Below are positions 8,663-17,525 of a stretch of 57,052 nt of DNA, in pieces; position 1 is the first letter of the stretch, and every line of letters starts with the position of its first letter. The notes below the pieces were generated by a model. The model saw only the letters and a list, made by a program, of their open reading frames with translations, was not told the DNA's origin and searched no databases. The translations under genes were made by a program, and so were the position numbers. Origin of the DNA: Candidatus Dormiibacterota bacterium (GTDB lineage Bacteria > Chloroflexota > Dormibacteria > Dormibacterales > Dormibacteraceae); NCBI GenBank assembly GCA_003151935.1, contig PLYZ01000050.1, forward strand, positions 2,036 through 59,087. The letters run 5' to 3'.

Positions 8663-9778
8663 GTGGCCGTGCCTGGGCCTGTCGCGCTCGTCTACGGGGA
8701 CGAGCTCATGAAGCACCACCTGTCGGATCAGCATCCGCTGCAGCCGATCCGCGTGAAGCTCGCCGTGGACCTCATCCGTTCGACCGGTCTCATCGAGCAC
8801 GCGCACATGCTGCCACCTCGCCGCGCGACGATCCAGGAGCTCGAGCTGGTCCACTCGCGCCGCTACGTCGAGCTTGTCCGCAAACTCAGCGACCCGAATC
8901 AGCGCGACAGCGTTTCGCCCGACGAGATGGACAAGGTGGGTTTCGCATCGGCGGACAACCCCATCTCGGATGAGCTTCACGAGGGCGCTGCGCTCGTTGC
9001 CGGCGCGACCCTCGTGGCGGCGCAGGCGATCGAAAGCGGCGCCGCGCTCCACGCCTTCAGCCCCTCAGGCGGCCTGCACCACGCCCATCGTGAGCGGGCC
9101 TCCGGGTTCTGCACGTACGACGACCCGGCCATCGCCTGCAGGTGGCTCAAGGATCAGGGTCATCGTGTCGCTTACGTGGACGTCGACGTCCATCACGGCG
9201 ACGGCGTCGAGGATATCTTCCAGTCCGATCCCGACATCCTCACCATCAGCCTTCACGAGAGCGGCCGCTACCTGTTCCCCGGCACCGGCTTTCCCGAGGA
9301 CTGCGGCGTCGGTGCCGGCCGCGGCTCGGCGGCCAACCTGCCCTTCCTTCCGTACACATGGGACGAGCCATGGCTCCAGGGGTTCGAGAAGGTCGTGCCG
9401 GCGCTCCTGCGCCGCTTCAAGCCGACCGTGCTCGTGACCCAGAACGGCTGCGACACGCACTACCTCGACCCGCTCGCCCACCTGGCGGCGACGACGCGGA
9501 TCTGGCCGCGCGTAGGCCAGGTTTTCCACGAGCTGGCGCACGAGCTCTGCGACGGCCGCTGGCTGGCGCTGGGCGGTGGGGGATACGCGATCTACGAGGT
9601 GGTGCCGCGCGCGTGGACCCTGCTGTTTGCCGAAATGGTGGAGCGCCCCGACCTGGCGGCCGAGGTCAACGACCCGTCAGAGGTCGTTCCAGGCGTCGAG
9701 GTGCAGGAGCGAGTGTGGGGGGCTCTGCGGAAGGATCTCGCGCACCTAGGAGAGGTACACGGGCTCGACTTCGGCTAG
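8663..9778 (+). CDS. acuC: AcuC-type histone deacetylase-family protein
   Basis: Zinc-dependent deacetylase of the class I/II HDAC fold, 371 residues, matching AcuC proteins that remove acetyl groups from proteins such as acetyl-CoA synthetase. The double-His active-site element is in SGGLHHAHRERASGFCTYDD. Zinc ligands are in YVDVDVHHGDG, and further active-site residues are in QNGCDTHYLDPLAHL and GGGGYAIYE. Two in-frame GTG codons (8663 and 8669) can start it; 8669 fits better with a leaderless promoter box at 8655. It is transcribed alone and converges on rpmB with a 3-nt gap. Acetoin or acetyl-CoA synthetase genes are not in the window. Confidence 0.9.
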   Translation: MAVPGPVALVYGDELMKHHLSDQHPLQPIRVKLAVDLIRSTGLIEHAHMLPPRRATIQELELVHSRRYVELVRKLSDPNQRDSVSPDEMDKVGFASADNPISDELHEGAALVAGATLVAAQAIESGAALHAFSPSGGLHHAHRERASGFCTYDDPAIACRWLKDQGHRVAYVDVDVHHGDGVEDIFQSDPDILTISLHESGRYLFPGTGFPEDCGVGAGRGSAANLPFLPYTWDEPWLQGFEKVVPALLRRFKPTVLVTQNGCDTHYLDPLAHLAATTRIWPRVGQVFHELAHELCDGRWLALGGGGYAIYEVVPRAWTLLFAEMVERPDLAAEVNDPSEVVPGVEVQERVWGALRKDLAHLGEVHGLDFG

Positions 9779-9781
9779 AGG

Positions 9782-9961
9782 CTAGCCGGCGTAAGTACGC
9801 AGGCAGCGCGTGCAGATCCGCGCCCGCACGCTCTTGCCGGCCACGGTCACCCGGCCCATCTGGAGGTTGGGCAGGAACCTCCGGTTGACCCGGTTCTTGG
9901 CGTGACTGACGTGGTGTCCGTATTGCGGCTCTTTGCCGCAGATCGCGCAGCGTTTTGCCAT
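9782..9961 (-). CDS. rpmB: 50S ribosomal protein L28, zinc-binding form
   Basis: Ribosomal protein L28 of 59 residues. I chose ATG 9961 because it gives the canonical N-terminus MAKRCAICGK with a GGAAGG Shine-Dalgarno 6 nt upstream; the frame is open further but has no L28 homology. Two Cys pairs, CAIC near the N-terminus and CTRC near the C-terminus, make this the zinc-ribbon (C+) paralogue that can be displaced by a zinc-free form in zinc starvation. The core VSHAKNRVNRRFLPNLQ is typical. It is divergent from asp23, as in many Gram-positive genomes. Confidence 0.95.
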   Translation of the reverse strand: MAKRCAICGKEPQYGHHVSHAKNRVNRRFLPNLQMGRVTVAGKSVRARICTRCLRTYAG

Positions 9962-9995
9962 GAGGCACCTTCCGATTGGGAGTACAGACAAAATG

Positions 9996-10016
9996 ACCCA
10001 CGCGACCGTCGCGGGT
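9996..10016. promoter_or_regulatory. Inverted repeat between rpmB and asp23
   Basis: The imperfect dyad ACCCACGCGAC / GTCGCGGGT lies in the 80-nt divergent region, 35-55 nt upstream of rpmB and 26-46 nt upstream of asp23. It could be an operator or the base of an L28 leader hairpin. No regulator can be named from sequence. Confidence 0.3.
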
Positions 10017-10041
10017 GATCCGAATTGTACCATGGGCTTCC

Positions 10042-10419
10042 ATGGCCTCAAAGACCACCACCGCCCTCATCCAGGCCCGCCAGTGGGGCCGGATCGAAGT
10101 TTTCCCGTCCGCCGTGGGCGCGATCGCGGCCCACGCCGCGCTGGGCTGCTACGGCATCACGGGCATGGCTGCGCGCGGGCTGCGCGACGGCGTGGCCGAG
10201 CTACTGCATCGAGGAAACGTCGATCGGGGCGTCGAGGTGGTCGACATGGAGGGCGGGCTGGCGATCGACGTCTTCGTCATCGTCCAGTACGGCATCCGTA
10301 TCTCGGAGGTCGCCCACAATCTCCAGCAGGCGGTCAAGTTCGAGGTGGAGCGGTCGGTCAACGTCCCGGTGGCGCGGGTCAACGTGAACGTCCAGGGCGT
10401 TCGCGAAGAGCGGCGCTGA
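10042..10419 (+). CDS. Asp23/YloU-family protein
   Basis: Asp23-family (DUF322) protein of 125 residues. The family signature region VFPSAVGAIAAHAALGCYGITGMA is followed by VNVNVQGV at the end, as in YloU. Members are small, often membrane-associated proteins with roles in envelope stress and lipid homeostasis, and yloU sits next to the fakA homologue yloV in Bacillus, as here. I start it at ATG 10042, where homology begins; the frame is open 27 nt further upstream. The gap to fakA is 3 nt, so the two are co-transcribed. Confidence 0.88.
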   Translation: MASKTTTALIQARQWGRIEVFPSAVGAIAAHAALGCYGITGMAARGLRDGVAELLHRGNVDRGVEVVDMEGGLAIDVFVIVQYGIRISEVAHNLQQAVKFEVERSVNVPVARVNVNVQGVREERR

Positions 10420-10422
10420 CCG

Positions 10423-12060
10423 GTGTCTGAGCACAGGACTCCAGGGGTGGACGGACCCCTCTTCAAGCGGGCCCTGCTGGGGAGCCTGAGCTGGCTCTCC
10501 TCCAACCACGAGGAGGTGAACCGGCTCAACGTGTTCCCCGTCCCGGACGGTGACACCGGCACGAACATGCTCCTGACGCTTCAATCCGCGGTCGAAGACA
10601 TCAAGGAATCGAACGCCGCCGAGGTGAGCAAGATCGCCAAGCTGGCGTCCCACGGCAGCCTGATGGGCGCGCGCGGCAACTCGGGCGTGATCCTGTCGCA
10701 GATCTTCCGCGGTTTCGCCCGGGCTGTGGAGGGCAAGAGCTCCCTGACGCCGGCAGAGCTGGCGACCGCGTTCGAAGAGGCCGCCAACGCGGCATACCGG
10801 GCCGTGAACAAGCCGACCGAGGGCACGATCCTGACCGTCGCGCGTGAGGCGGGCCGGGCCGCGGCGGCGGCGGCCGGCAGTCCGGATGCGACCGTGCCGA
10901 TGGTCATCGCTGCAGCGGCCTCCGGCGCCAGGGACGCGGTGCTGAAGACACCCAGCCAGCTCCAGATCCTCCGCGATGCGGGCGTCGTCGATGCCGGAGG
11001 TTTCGGTCTACAGATCATCCTCGAAGGCATGCTCAAGACGATCGAAGATTCGGAATCGTCACTCGCGGCCCTGGCCGCGGTCCGGCCTGTGACGCCTCCC
11101 GCCTCTCAGGTGTCCGTTGCCCTGCCGGAAGGAGGTTGGGGTTACTGCACCGAGTTCCTCATCGAAGGCACCCACCTCGACCTGGACCGGATCAAGACGC
11201 AGATCGAGGCGCTGGGCAACTCGGTGCTCGTCGTCGGCGAGCCGGAGCTGGTCAAGGTTCACGTCCATACGGATGACCCGAGCCGGGTCATCACCCTCGC
11301 CGGCGGCTACGGCAAGCTGCTCAAGCTAAACGTCGGCGACATGTCGACGCAGCACCGGCGAATCCTCGAGGGCGAGGGCCAGGCCTCCGCAGCGTCGCGA
11401 TCGAACGGCGTCGGAGTGGTCGCTGTCGTAGCTGGTCGCGGGCTCGTCGACATCTTCCGCGGGCTCGGCGTCGATGCCATCGTCGAGGGGGGGCAGACGA
11501 TGAATCCCAGCACGCAGGACATGCTGACCGCGATCGAGTCCGTGCCCTACGACGAGGTGATCCTTCTGCCCAACAACAAGAACGTGATCCTCGCGGCCAA
11601 ACAGGTGCTTGGGCTGACCAAGAAGAACGTTCACGTGATCGAGACGCACAGCGTCCCCCAGGGAGTCGCGGCCGTCGTGGCATTCCGAGGCGACCGGTCC
11701 GGCGCCGACAACCGGACCGGCATGAAAGCTGAGGCGGAACGCGTGCAGACGATCGAGGTCACGCATGCCGTGCGGGACACGCGCTCCAACGGCCTGAAGG
11801 TGAAGAAGGGCGATGTCATCGGCCTGATCAACGACAAGCTCGAGTTTGCGGGCACCGACTACGGCGAGGTCGTGAACAAAGCGCTGGGCAGGCTAGGCGC
11901 CGATTCCTACGAGCTCGTCACCGTCTATCGCGGCGAGGGCGCAAGCGACGACGAGCTCCAGAAGCTCGAATCGGACATTCGATCGACTCACCCAGGTCTC
12001 GAGGTCGAGGTCCAGCAGGGCGGGCAGCAGCACTACCCGTTCATCCTGTCGGTCGAATAG
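10423..12060 (+). CDS. fakA: Fatty acid kinase ATP-binding subunit FakA (YloV/DAK2)
   Basis: A 545-residue DAK2-domain protein. It phosphorylates a fatty acid held by a FakB (DegV) partner, so that exogenous or recycled fatty acids can enter phospholipid synthesis. The N-terminal DhaL-like domain carries the metal/ATP motif NVFPVPDGDTGTNM, with the nearby MGARGNSGVILSQIFRGF. A middle domain and a C-terminal DegV-like domain with LLPNNKNVILAAKQ follow, as in full-length FakA. It starts with GTG 3 nt after asp23 and is followed after 9 nt by degV/fakB, so enzyme and fatty-acid carrier are made together. Confidence 0.93.
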   Translation: MSEHRTPGVDGPLFKRALLGSLSWLSSNHEEVNRLNVFPVPDGDTGTNMLLTLQSAVEDIKESNAAEVSKIAKLASHGSLMGARGNSGVILSQIFRGFARAVEGKSSLTPAELATAFEEAANAAYRAVNKPTEGTILTVAREAGRAAAAAAGSPDATVPMVIAAAASGARDAVLKTPSQLQILRDAGVVDAGGFGLQIILEGMLKTIEDSESSLAALAAVRPVTPPASQVSVALPEGGWGYCTEFLIEGTHLDLDRIKTQIEALGNSVLVVGEPELVKVHVHTDDPSRVITLAGGYGKLLKLNVGDMSTQHRRILEGEGQASAASRSNGVGVVAVVAGRGLVDIFRGLGVDAIVEGGQTMNPSTQDMLTAIESVPYDEVILLPNNKNVILAAKQVLGLTKKNVHVIETHSVPQGVAAVVAFRGDRSGADNRTGMKAEAERVQTIEVTHAVRDTRSNGLKVKKGDVIGLINDKLEFAGTDYGEVVNKALGRLGADSYELVTVYRGEGASDDELQKLESDIRSTHPGLEVEVQQGGQQHYPFILSVE

Positions 12061-12069
12061 AACAGCAGG

Positions 12070-12900
12070 GTGAAGCGAACTTTCGCGGTCGTCACCGACT
12101 CGACTTCCGACCTGCCCGACGCGTGGCGCGAGCGTTACGACATCGAGGTCGTCCCGCTGAAGGTCCTGTTCGGCGAGGAAACGTTCCGCGACGGCGTGGA
12201 CATGAACAACGAGGAGTTCTTCGCCAGGCTCGCGGCATCGAGCAAGCTGCCCACGACCTCGGCCCCGTCTCCGGGCGAGTTCGCCGAGATGTACACCCGG
12301 CTGGCCCAAGACCACGACGGTTGCATCTCGATCCACATCGGAAGGCAGCTGTCCGCCACAGCTGAAGCCGCACGGGTGGGCGCTGAGTCTGTGGAAGGCT
12401 TTCGCGTCAACGTCATCGACAGCGGTACCGTGACCATGCCGATGGCGTTCCTCTGCAAAGTGGCGGCGGAGTGCTCGAGCCTCGAGGAGGCAACCGAGGC
12501 CGTCGAGCGGCGCGCTCCGCATTGTCGAGTCCTCGCACTGCTCGACACGCTGCGCTATATCGAGATGGGCGGCAGGGTGAACAGGGCGACGGCGATGATC
12601 GGCACGATGCTCGACCTCAAGCCACTCCTGCTCGTTGCCGGCGGCGAGCAGGTGAAGGCGGTCGATCGCGTGCGAACTCGGTCTCGCGCCATCCCGCGGA
12701 TGATCGAGTTCTTAGAGAAGGATCTTCCCGTCGAGCACGTTGCCGTGGTGCACGCGCAGGCGCCCGAGGAGGCCGAGCGGATCGCCGCCGACCTTCGCGG
12801 CCGGCTCCCCGACCTCGAGGTGCCGGTAGGACAGATCGGCTGTGTTCTCGGCACGCACACGGGCCCCAAAGCCCTGGGCGTCGTCTACATCAAGAAGTAG
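12070..12900 (+). CDS. DegV-family fatty-acid-binding protein (FakB)
   Basis: DegV-family protein of 276 residues that should bind a single fatty acid and present its carboxylate to FakA. Family signatures are VVTDSTSDLP at the N-terminus, PTTSAPSPGEF for carboxylate binding, ISIHIGRQLSATAEAA, and LRYIEMGGRVNRATAMIG. Start GTG 12070 is 9 nt after fakA. Its direct linkage to fakA supports the FakB assignment, although the preferred chain cannot be told. The 3' end overlaps the convergent MpaB-like gene by 11 nt. Confidence 0.92.
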   Translation: MKRTFAVVTDSTSDLPDAWRERYDIEVVPLKVLFGEETFRDGVDMNNEEFFARLAASSKLPTTSAPSPGEFAEMYTRLAQDHDGCISIHIGRQLSATAEAARVGAESVEGFRVNVIDSGTVTMPMAFLCKVAAECSSLEEATEAVERRAPHCRVLALLDTLRYIEMGGRVNRATAMIGTMLDLKPLLLVAGGEQVKAVDRVRTRSRAIPRMIEFLEKDLPVEHVAVVHAQAPEEAERIAADLRGRLPDLEVPVGQIGCVLGTHTGPKALGVVYIKK

Positions 12901-13690
12901 TCGTCGCCCGCCCGCTGGCTGTGAAAACGATGCTGCGGCCCGGGCGAGGCCACACGCGAAGCAGCGGCGGCGTGAGTGCGATGACCCGCGGCAGTACCTT
13001 GAGCGCGAGCCTGTACGTTCGTTGCTGACCAGGCCCCCAGGGCAGGCCGTACTGCTCGCGCAACGCCGGCGTCAGGAGTCCGGTCGTGACCACGTTCAAG
13101 GGGATCATCACCGGGCCGGGCAGCAGGCGCACCCTCGGCCGCATGATCTGCTCGGCCAGCTCGCGTGCGCGCGCATCTACGCGCACCGGCCCCTCCGACA
13201 CCATCTGCTCGAGATAGGCGTCGAAGTCGCTCACGGTGCTCGGGAAGCGATCGCTGGGAATCCCCAACAGCTCGCCCAGCAGCTTGAACTCCTGATGGAA
13301 CTCCTCGCGTTCGCGCGGCAGCAGGCGCTGCACGAAAGCCTCATAGGTCACCAGGGCCGTGTCTGCCAGCGTCGCGTAAACCCACAGCAGGAGGTCGGGA
13401 TCCAGCGCGCGGTAGCCGGGGCCCTGAACTTTTGCGTGCGCCTGGTTGACGCCGCGAGCGGCGGCCAGCGCGGTGTCGCGATCGCCGAACACGATCGCCA
13501 TCGTCATGCGGATCGTCCGGCGCAAGCGCCTGATCGGATGCGCGCGGAAGTCCGAATGCTCATCGACACCCGCCGCCACCATCGGATGCGCCAGCTGCAT
13601 CAGCAGCGCACGCCCTCCACCCAGCAGAAGGATGTTCTCCCGGTTCACTCGCCGGGTGATCGAGTGGTCTTCGAACAGGCCGGACCTCAC
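12890..13690 (-). CDS. MpaB/rubber-oxygenase-like DUF2236 protein
   Basis: A 266-residue member of the DUF2236 family, which includes the fungal oxygenase MpaB and the bacterial rubber oxygenase Lcp. The hallmark QLAHPMVAAGVDEHSDF near residues 32-48 is present, as is the later LWVYATLADTALVTYEAF block that in this family lies around the heme-binding region. Most bacterial members have no known substrate. The GTG start overlaps the stop of the upstream membrane protein gene by 4 nt (GTGA), so they form an operon. A heme role is inferred from the family. Confidence 0.8.
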   Translation of the reverse strand: MRSGLFEDHSITRRVNRENILLLGGGRALLMQLAHPMVAAGVDEHSDFRAHPIRRLRRTIRMTMAIVFGDRDTALAAARGVNQAHAKVQGPGYRALDPDLLLWVYATLADTALVTYEAFVQRLLPREREEFHQEFKLLGELLGIPSDRFPSTVSDFDAYLEQMVSEGPVRVDARARELAEQIMRPRVRLLPGPVMIPLNVVTTGLLTPALREQYGLPWGPGQQRTYRLALKVLPRVIALTPPLLRVWPRPGRSIVFTASGRATTTS

Positions 13691-14607
13691 GCCGCCGCTT
13701 TGGCCATCTCCGAGTCGACAGCGTCGAACATCGGCTTGTAGTAAGCCCCGATCTCAGCCAGGATAGTGTCCATGTTGTACGTTCCAAGCTTGGCGGCGTC
13801 GGTCTGAACGGCGTTCTCCGCGCTGGTGATGGCGGAGTCGTCACCCGCCGCAACCCCGGCCAGCAGCTTGCCAAAATCGGTCACGAATGTCCCGAAGTCG
13901 ACCATCAGGGCATGGAGCTCGGCCGGCAGGCCAGGCGCACTCGAGAGCTGGAGCGCCTTGTCGACGTGCGTCTTCATGGTGGTCAGTGTCGTCGTGGCAC
14001 CGGAGAGGTCGGCGTTGGCGACCTGCGAACTTAGCATCTCGAGGTCGATCGCTGCGTCGAAGTAGGCCTGAAAGAACTGCCCGTCCTGCACATAGCCGGC
14101 GGCTGCTGTCTTGGCGATGGAAAGGGCTTTGCGCGCGTGGTCGATCTTCGTTCCCTCTTTGTCCAAGTTGCCGCGGGCTGCCAGCGTGAGCCACTGCTGC
14201 CCACCAAGGCTTGCCCTGGCCGACACGAGAGACTTGTCGTCCTGGGTATCCGTCGTGCCCGCTGCTTTCTCGTTGGCCACGAACTGGTCGAACAGGGCGC
14301 GCTCCTGCTGGGGATCGGGGCTCGAGCTGCTGCTAAGAGTGTTGAACTTAGCGTTGAGGTCGGTGAAAGTCGCAGTGAGGCTGTTCTGATGCGAGATCAC
14401 CGTGCTCAGCGTCCTGTTGGCATTCCCAACCTTGGTTTGGGCATAGGCGAGGCCAGTAACCGCATAGCCGATGATTCCGGCCAAGACGATGACGATGATG
14501 ACGACGGCGATGATGGTCGTACGCAGGCCTCTTGACCTACTGGAGGCCCGCACGGGTTCGCCGGCCGGCGTTGGAGGCGGAGGCGGTGCGTCCGGAGGAG
14601 GTATCAC
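13687..14607 (-). CDS. Single-pass membrane protein of unknown function
   Basis: I do not recognise this 306-residue protein. It has a Pro-rich cytosolic N-terminus, one strong transmembrane helix near residues 29-52, and an external region that looks largely helical and Ala/Thr/Ser-rich with a short Ser-rich loop near residues 92-97. No enzyme motif is visible. A GTG at 14607 opens it, but GTG 14553 is also possible and would leave the recG Shine-Dalgarno outside this gene. It is the first gene of an operon with the MpaB-like oxygenase and could anchor or assist it, which is inference from position only. Confidence 0.6.
   Translation of the reverse strand: MIPPPDAPPPPPTPAGEPVRASSRSRGLRTTIIAVVIIVIVLAGIIGYAVTGLAYAQTKVGNANRTLSTVISHQNSLTATFTDLNAKFNTLSSSSSPDPQQERALFDQFVANEKAAGTTDTQDDKSLVSARASLGGQQWLTLAARGNLDKEGTKIDHARKALSIAKTAAAGYVQDGQFFQAYFDAAIDLEMLSSQVANADLSGATTTLTTMKTHVDKALQLSSAPGLPAELHALMVDFGTFVTDFGKLLAGVAAGDDSAITSAENAVQTDAAKLGTYNMDTILAEIGAYYKPMFDAVDSEMAKAAA
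14594..14602 (+). promoter_or_regulatory. Strong Shine-Dalgarno of recG
   Basis: GGAGGAGGT ends 8 nt before GTG 14611 and supports that codon as the recG start. If the divergent gene starts at 14607, this site lies inside its first codons on the opposite strand. Confidence 0.75.
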
Positions 14608-14610
14608 TCT

Positions 14611-16692
14611 GTGAGCATAATTGTCCTTCCGCGGACGCTCGACGCGCCGGTCTCCGCGTTGCCCAAGGTCAAGCCGGCCGACGTGAAGCGCCTGGCCAGG
14701 CTCGGCATCGAGACGATTCGCGACCTACTCCTGACCTTGCCGTTCGATTGGGAGACGTTCGGAGCGCCCGCCGAGGTGGCGCGGCTTGTGGCCGGCCAGC
14801 AGGCGACGGTGATCGGCACCATCAGCGCGATCAGCGCCAAGCAGTCGCTTCGCAAGCGGATCCGCCTCACCGAGGCGACACTCCGCGACGATTCGGGCGC
14901 GGGCCTCAAGGTGGTCTGGTTCAACCAGCCCTTCATTGCGCGGCAGCTGCACAAGGGTGATCGGATCGCGGTCGCCGGAACGGTCAAGGAGTCGCGATAC
15001 GGCGCGATGCTCGAGATGCAGAACCCGCACCACGAGAAGCTCGAGGACGACGATGATGTGCCGCCCTCACGCGTAGGCGGACTGATGCCCAAGTACCACC
15101 TCGTCGCCGGCCTCAGCTCGCGAAAGATGGCGGGGTGGATCGAGTCGGCGCTGCCGATTGCAGGGGAGCTCGAAGACCTGCTCCCGGAGCGGGTGCGCGA
15201 ACGCCACCGGCTCCTTCCGGTCGCGGACGCCGTCCGCCTCGGGCACCGGCCGGACACGTATGACCAGTGGCGCGACGCTCGCCGGCGCATGGCGTTCGCC
15301 GAGCTGTTCGAGCTTCAGGCGGCCTTCGCGCTCATGCGCGCAAGCATCGCGGCCGAGCCGGCCACGCCAATCCCATACAGGCAGGAGGTGATCGACACGT
15401 TCAAGGCCGGCCTCGGTTTCGAGCTGACCCGCGCGCAGCGACGCTCCACGTGGGACGCCTTCCAGGATATGGCGAAGCCGGTGCCGATGAACCGACTCTT
15501 GAATGGTGACGTCGGGTCTGGGAAAACGGCGGTGGCCGCCGCTTGCGTGGCGATGGCGCACGCGGCCGGCCTCCAGTCGGTGGTCATGGCGCCAACGGAG
15601 ATCCTCGCCCGCCAGCACCTCCACCGTTTTCGTACCTACCTGGAAGCGAGCTTTCCAGGCCTCACGGTCGAGCTCCTGGTCGGCGGGCAGAGTGCGGCCG
15701 AGCGACGGCGGGTCAGGGCGGCTGCCGCCTCCGGCCACTGCGCGCTGGTCGTGGGTACTCACGCGCTGATCGAGGAGGATGTCGAGTTCACGGACCTCGG
15801 CCTCGCGGTGGTCGACGAGCAGCATCGATTCGGCACGCGGCAGCGCGAGTTGCTCCGCGCGAAAGGACGTGGCCGGCCGCACTTCCTCGCCATGACCGCG
15901 ACACCCATCCCGCGCACTCTTGCGCTCGCCTCTTACGGCGAGATGTCGGTATCGGTGATCGACGAACAGCCGCCGGGCCGCACGCCGGTCGAGACCGAGG
16001 TGCTCGAGCCCGATCAGCGCCAGCGCGCCTACGACCTCGTGCAGGAGCACGTGCAGGCCGGGCGCCAGGCATTCGTCATCTGCCCCCTGATCGAGGAGTC
16101 CGAGGCGGTGGTCGCCAGGTCCGCGACCGCCGAGTTCGAGCGACTGCAGAAAGATGTCTTCCCCGACCTGCGCATGGGCCTGGTCCATGGGCGCCTCAAG
16201 GAGAAAGATGAGGTGATGCGCGCGTTTGTCTCGGGTGAGGTGCAGGTGCTGGTCGCGACGGCGGTGGTCGAGGTGGGCGTCGACGTGCCGAACGCTACCG
16301 TGATGATGATCGAGGGAGCTGACCGCTTCGGGCTCGCGCAGCTGCATCAGTTCCGTGGCCGGGTTGGCCGCGGAGCGGAACAGAGCTACTGCCTGCTGCT
16401 GACCGATGATCCAACCGAACCTGCCCTGAACCGCTTGAACCTCATGAAGCAGATTCGCGATGGCTTCAGGCTCGCTGAGGAGGACATGCGCATTCGCGGG
16501 ATGGGCGAGCTGATGGGGTCGCGCCAGCACGGCATGTCCGACCTGGCGATGCAGGCTCTGCAGCAGCCCGAGCTGCTGAGCGAGGTGCGGCAGGAGGCGG
16601 AGAGCCTGCTGCAGACGGACCCGGGGTTCGATCAGAATCCCCTGCTCAAGGCAGCCGTTGCGCGCCGCCTGGATCTGACCTCGATCAGTTAG
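14611..16692 (+). CDS. recG: ATP-dependent DNA helicase RecG
   Basis: Branch-migrating helicase of 693 residues that remodels stalled replication forks and Holliday junctions. The N-terminal wedge (OB-fold) domain spans about residues 1-200. Helicase motif I is GDVGSGKTAVAAA, motif II is the DEXH box VVDEQHRFG, motif III is MTATPIPRTLAL, and motif VI is HQFRGRVGRG. The C-terminal FRLAEEDMRIRGMGELMGSRQHG is diagnostic of RecG. The start is fixed by a strong Shine-Dalgarno. Its end overlaps the convergent LigB-like gene by 8 nt. The length is normal. Confidence 0.97.
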   Translation: MSIIVLPRTLDAPVSALPKVKPADVKRLARLGIETIRDLLLTLPFDWETFGAPAEVARLVAGQQATVIGTISAISAKQSLRKRIRLTEATLRDDSGAGLKVVWFNQPFIARQLHKGDRIAVAGTVKESRYGAMLEMQNPHHEKLEDDDDVPPSRVGGLMPKYHLVAGLSSRKMAGWIESALPIAGELEDLLPERVRERHRLLPVADAVRLGHRPDTYDQWRDARRRMAFAELFELQAAFALMRASIAAEPATPIPYRQEVIDTFKAGLGFELTRAQRRSTWDAFQDMAKPVPMNRLLNGDVGSGKTAVAAACVAMAHAAGLQSVVMAPTEILARQHLHRFRTYLEASFPGLTVELLVGGQSAAERRRVRAAAASGHCALVVGTHALIEEDVEFTDLGLAVVDEQHRFGTRQRELLRAKGRGRPHFLAMTATPIPRTLALASYGEMSVSVIDEQPPGRTPVETEVLEPDQRQRAYDLVQEHVQAGRQAFVICPLIEESEAVVARSATAEFERLQKDVFPDLRMGLVHGRLKEKDEVMRAFVSGEVQVLVATAVVEVGVDVPNATVMMIEGADRFGLAQLHQFRGRVGRGAEQSYCLLLTDDPTEPALNRLNLMKQIRDGFRLAEEDMRIRGMGELMGSRQHGMSDLAMQALQQPELLSEVRQEAESLLQTDPGFDQNPLLKAAVARRLDLTSIS

Positions 16693-17506
16693 GCGAGTAA
16701 GCCGCCGTCAGCATCCCGAAGTACGTCGGGGCCTCGTACGAGATGAGCCGGCCGGTCCAGCCGGCCGTCGCGCCGTGCAGGATGAGCATCTGCCACCAGC
16801 TGTCGGCCTTGGCCTCCTCCACGAGCTCCGCCGGGATCTCACTGAGCCGGTCGAGGCCGCCGGTCCGCACGAGCTCGCAGATCAGCGCGTCGTATTTCTG
16901 CGCGCTTGCGTGGTAGCCGTACGGACCGCCCTCGAGGTGCGCGTGGCCGTGGTCGGCGCTGGCGATGAACGCCACGCGGCGTCCGCATCTCGCCGCGGCC
17001 TGCGCGATCGCGGCGCCGGCGGCGATATGCGCTTCGGCCGGGAGGTCGCGAGCAGGGGTTACCACCACGAGCGGGACGGGAGGGTCGTGCCGGCCGCCCA
17101 TGAACCAAAGCGGTATGAGCACCCCCCAGTCCATCGGCGCCACCGCTGTCTCCGGGTCGTTGGAGCCGAAGCTGACGCCAACCGAAGGCACTTCGGCGGC
17201 GGCCAGCGACTCGAGCACCAGCCAGGCCAGGTCATTGGCCGACGGTACGTCCAGTGCGACCGACGGAGGAGCGCCGGCGAGGCGGCCCGCCACCCGGCCC
17301 GCCACGACGACGCCGAGGGCGTTGGCGATGTGGACGTTGTGCGGGGTTGCCACGATCACGGCCTCGGGCCGTGCATCCGCGAATAGACGTCCGAGCTCTT
17401 CCATGCCGGCGCGGGTCGATATCGCGAGCAAGCGCTCGCCGGGTGAGCAAGCCTCGGCGATCGCAATCCCACCGTGAGGAGCGATCGCGGCGAATACCAA
17501 CGGCAT
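16685..17506 (-). CDS. LigB/MEMO-like extradiol dioxygenase-fold protein
   Basis: A 273-residue protein of the class III extradiol dioxygenase / MEMO superfamily. His residues expected at the metal site are in IAPHGG, ATPHNVH and SADHGHAH; the last is followed by LEGGPYGYHASAQKYD. Members either cleave catechol-type rings using Fe(II) or, in the MEMO branch, have redox or other roles. The substrate cannot be told. It is divergent from selD with only 19 nt between the start codons, and convergent with recG. Confidence 0.78.
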   Translation of the reverse strand: MPLVFAAIAPHGGIAIAEACSPGERLLAISTRAGMEELGRLFADARPEAVIVATPHNVHIANALGVVVAGRVAGRLAGAPPSVALDVPSANDLAWLVLESLAAAEVPSVGVSFGSNDPETAVAPMDWGVLIPLWFMGGRHDPPVPLVVVTPARDLPAEAHIAAGAAIAQAAARCGRRVAFIASADHGHAHLEGGPYGYHASAQKYDALICELVRTGGLDRLSEIPAELVEEAKADSWWQMLILHGATAGWTGRLISYEAPTYFGMLTAAYSPN

Positions 17507-17525
17507 CCGCCGATACTAGCCACCT

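Noticed and set aside
15067-16530. 487-residue frame antisense to recG
   Set aside because: Antisense to the conserved helicase motifs and of shadow composition (His/Arg/Leu-rich), typical of high-GC DNA.
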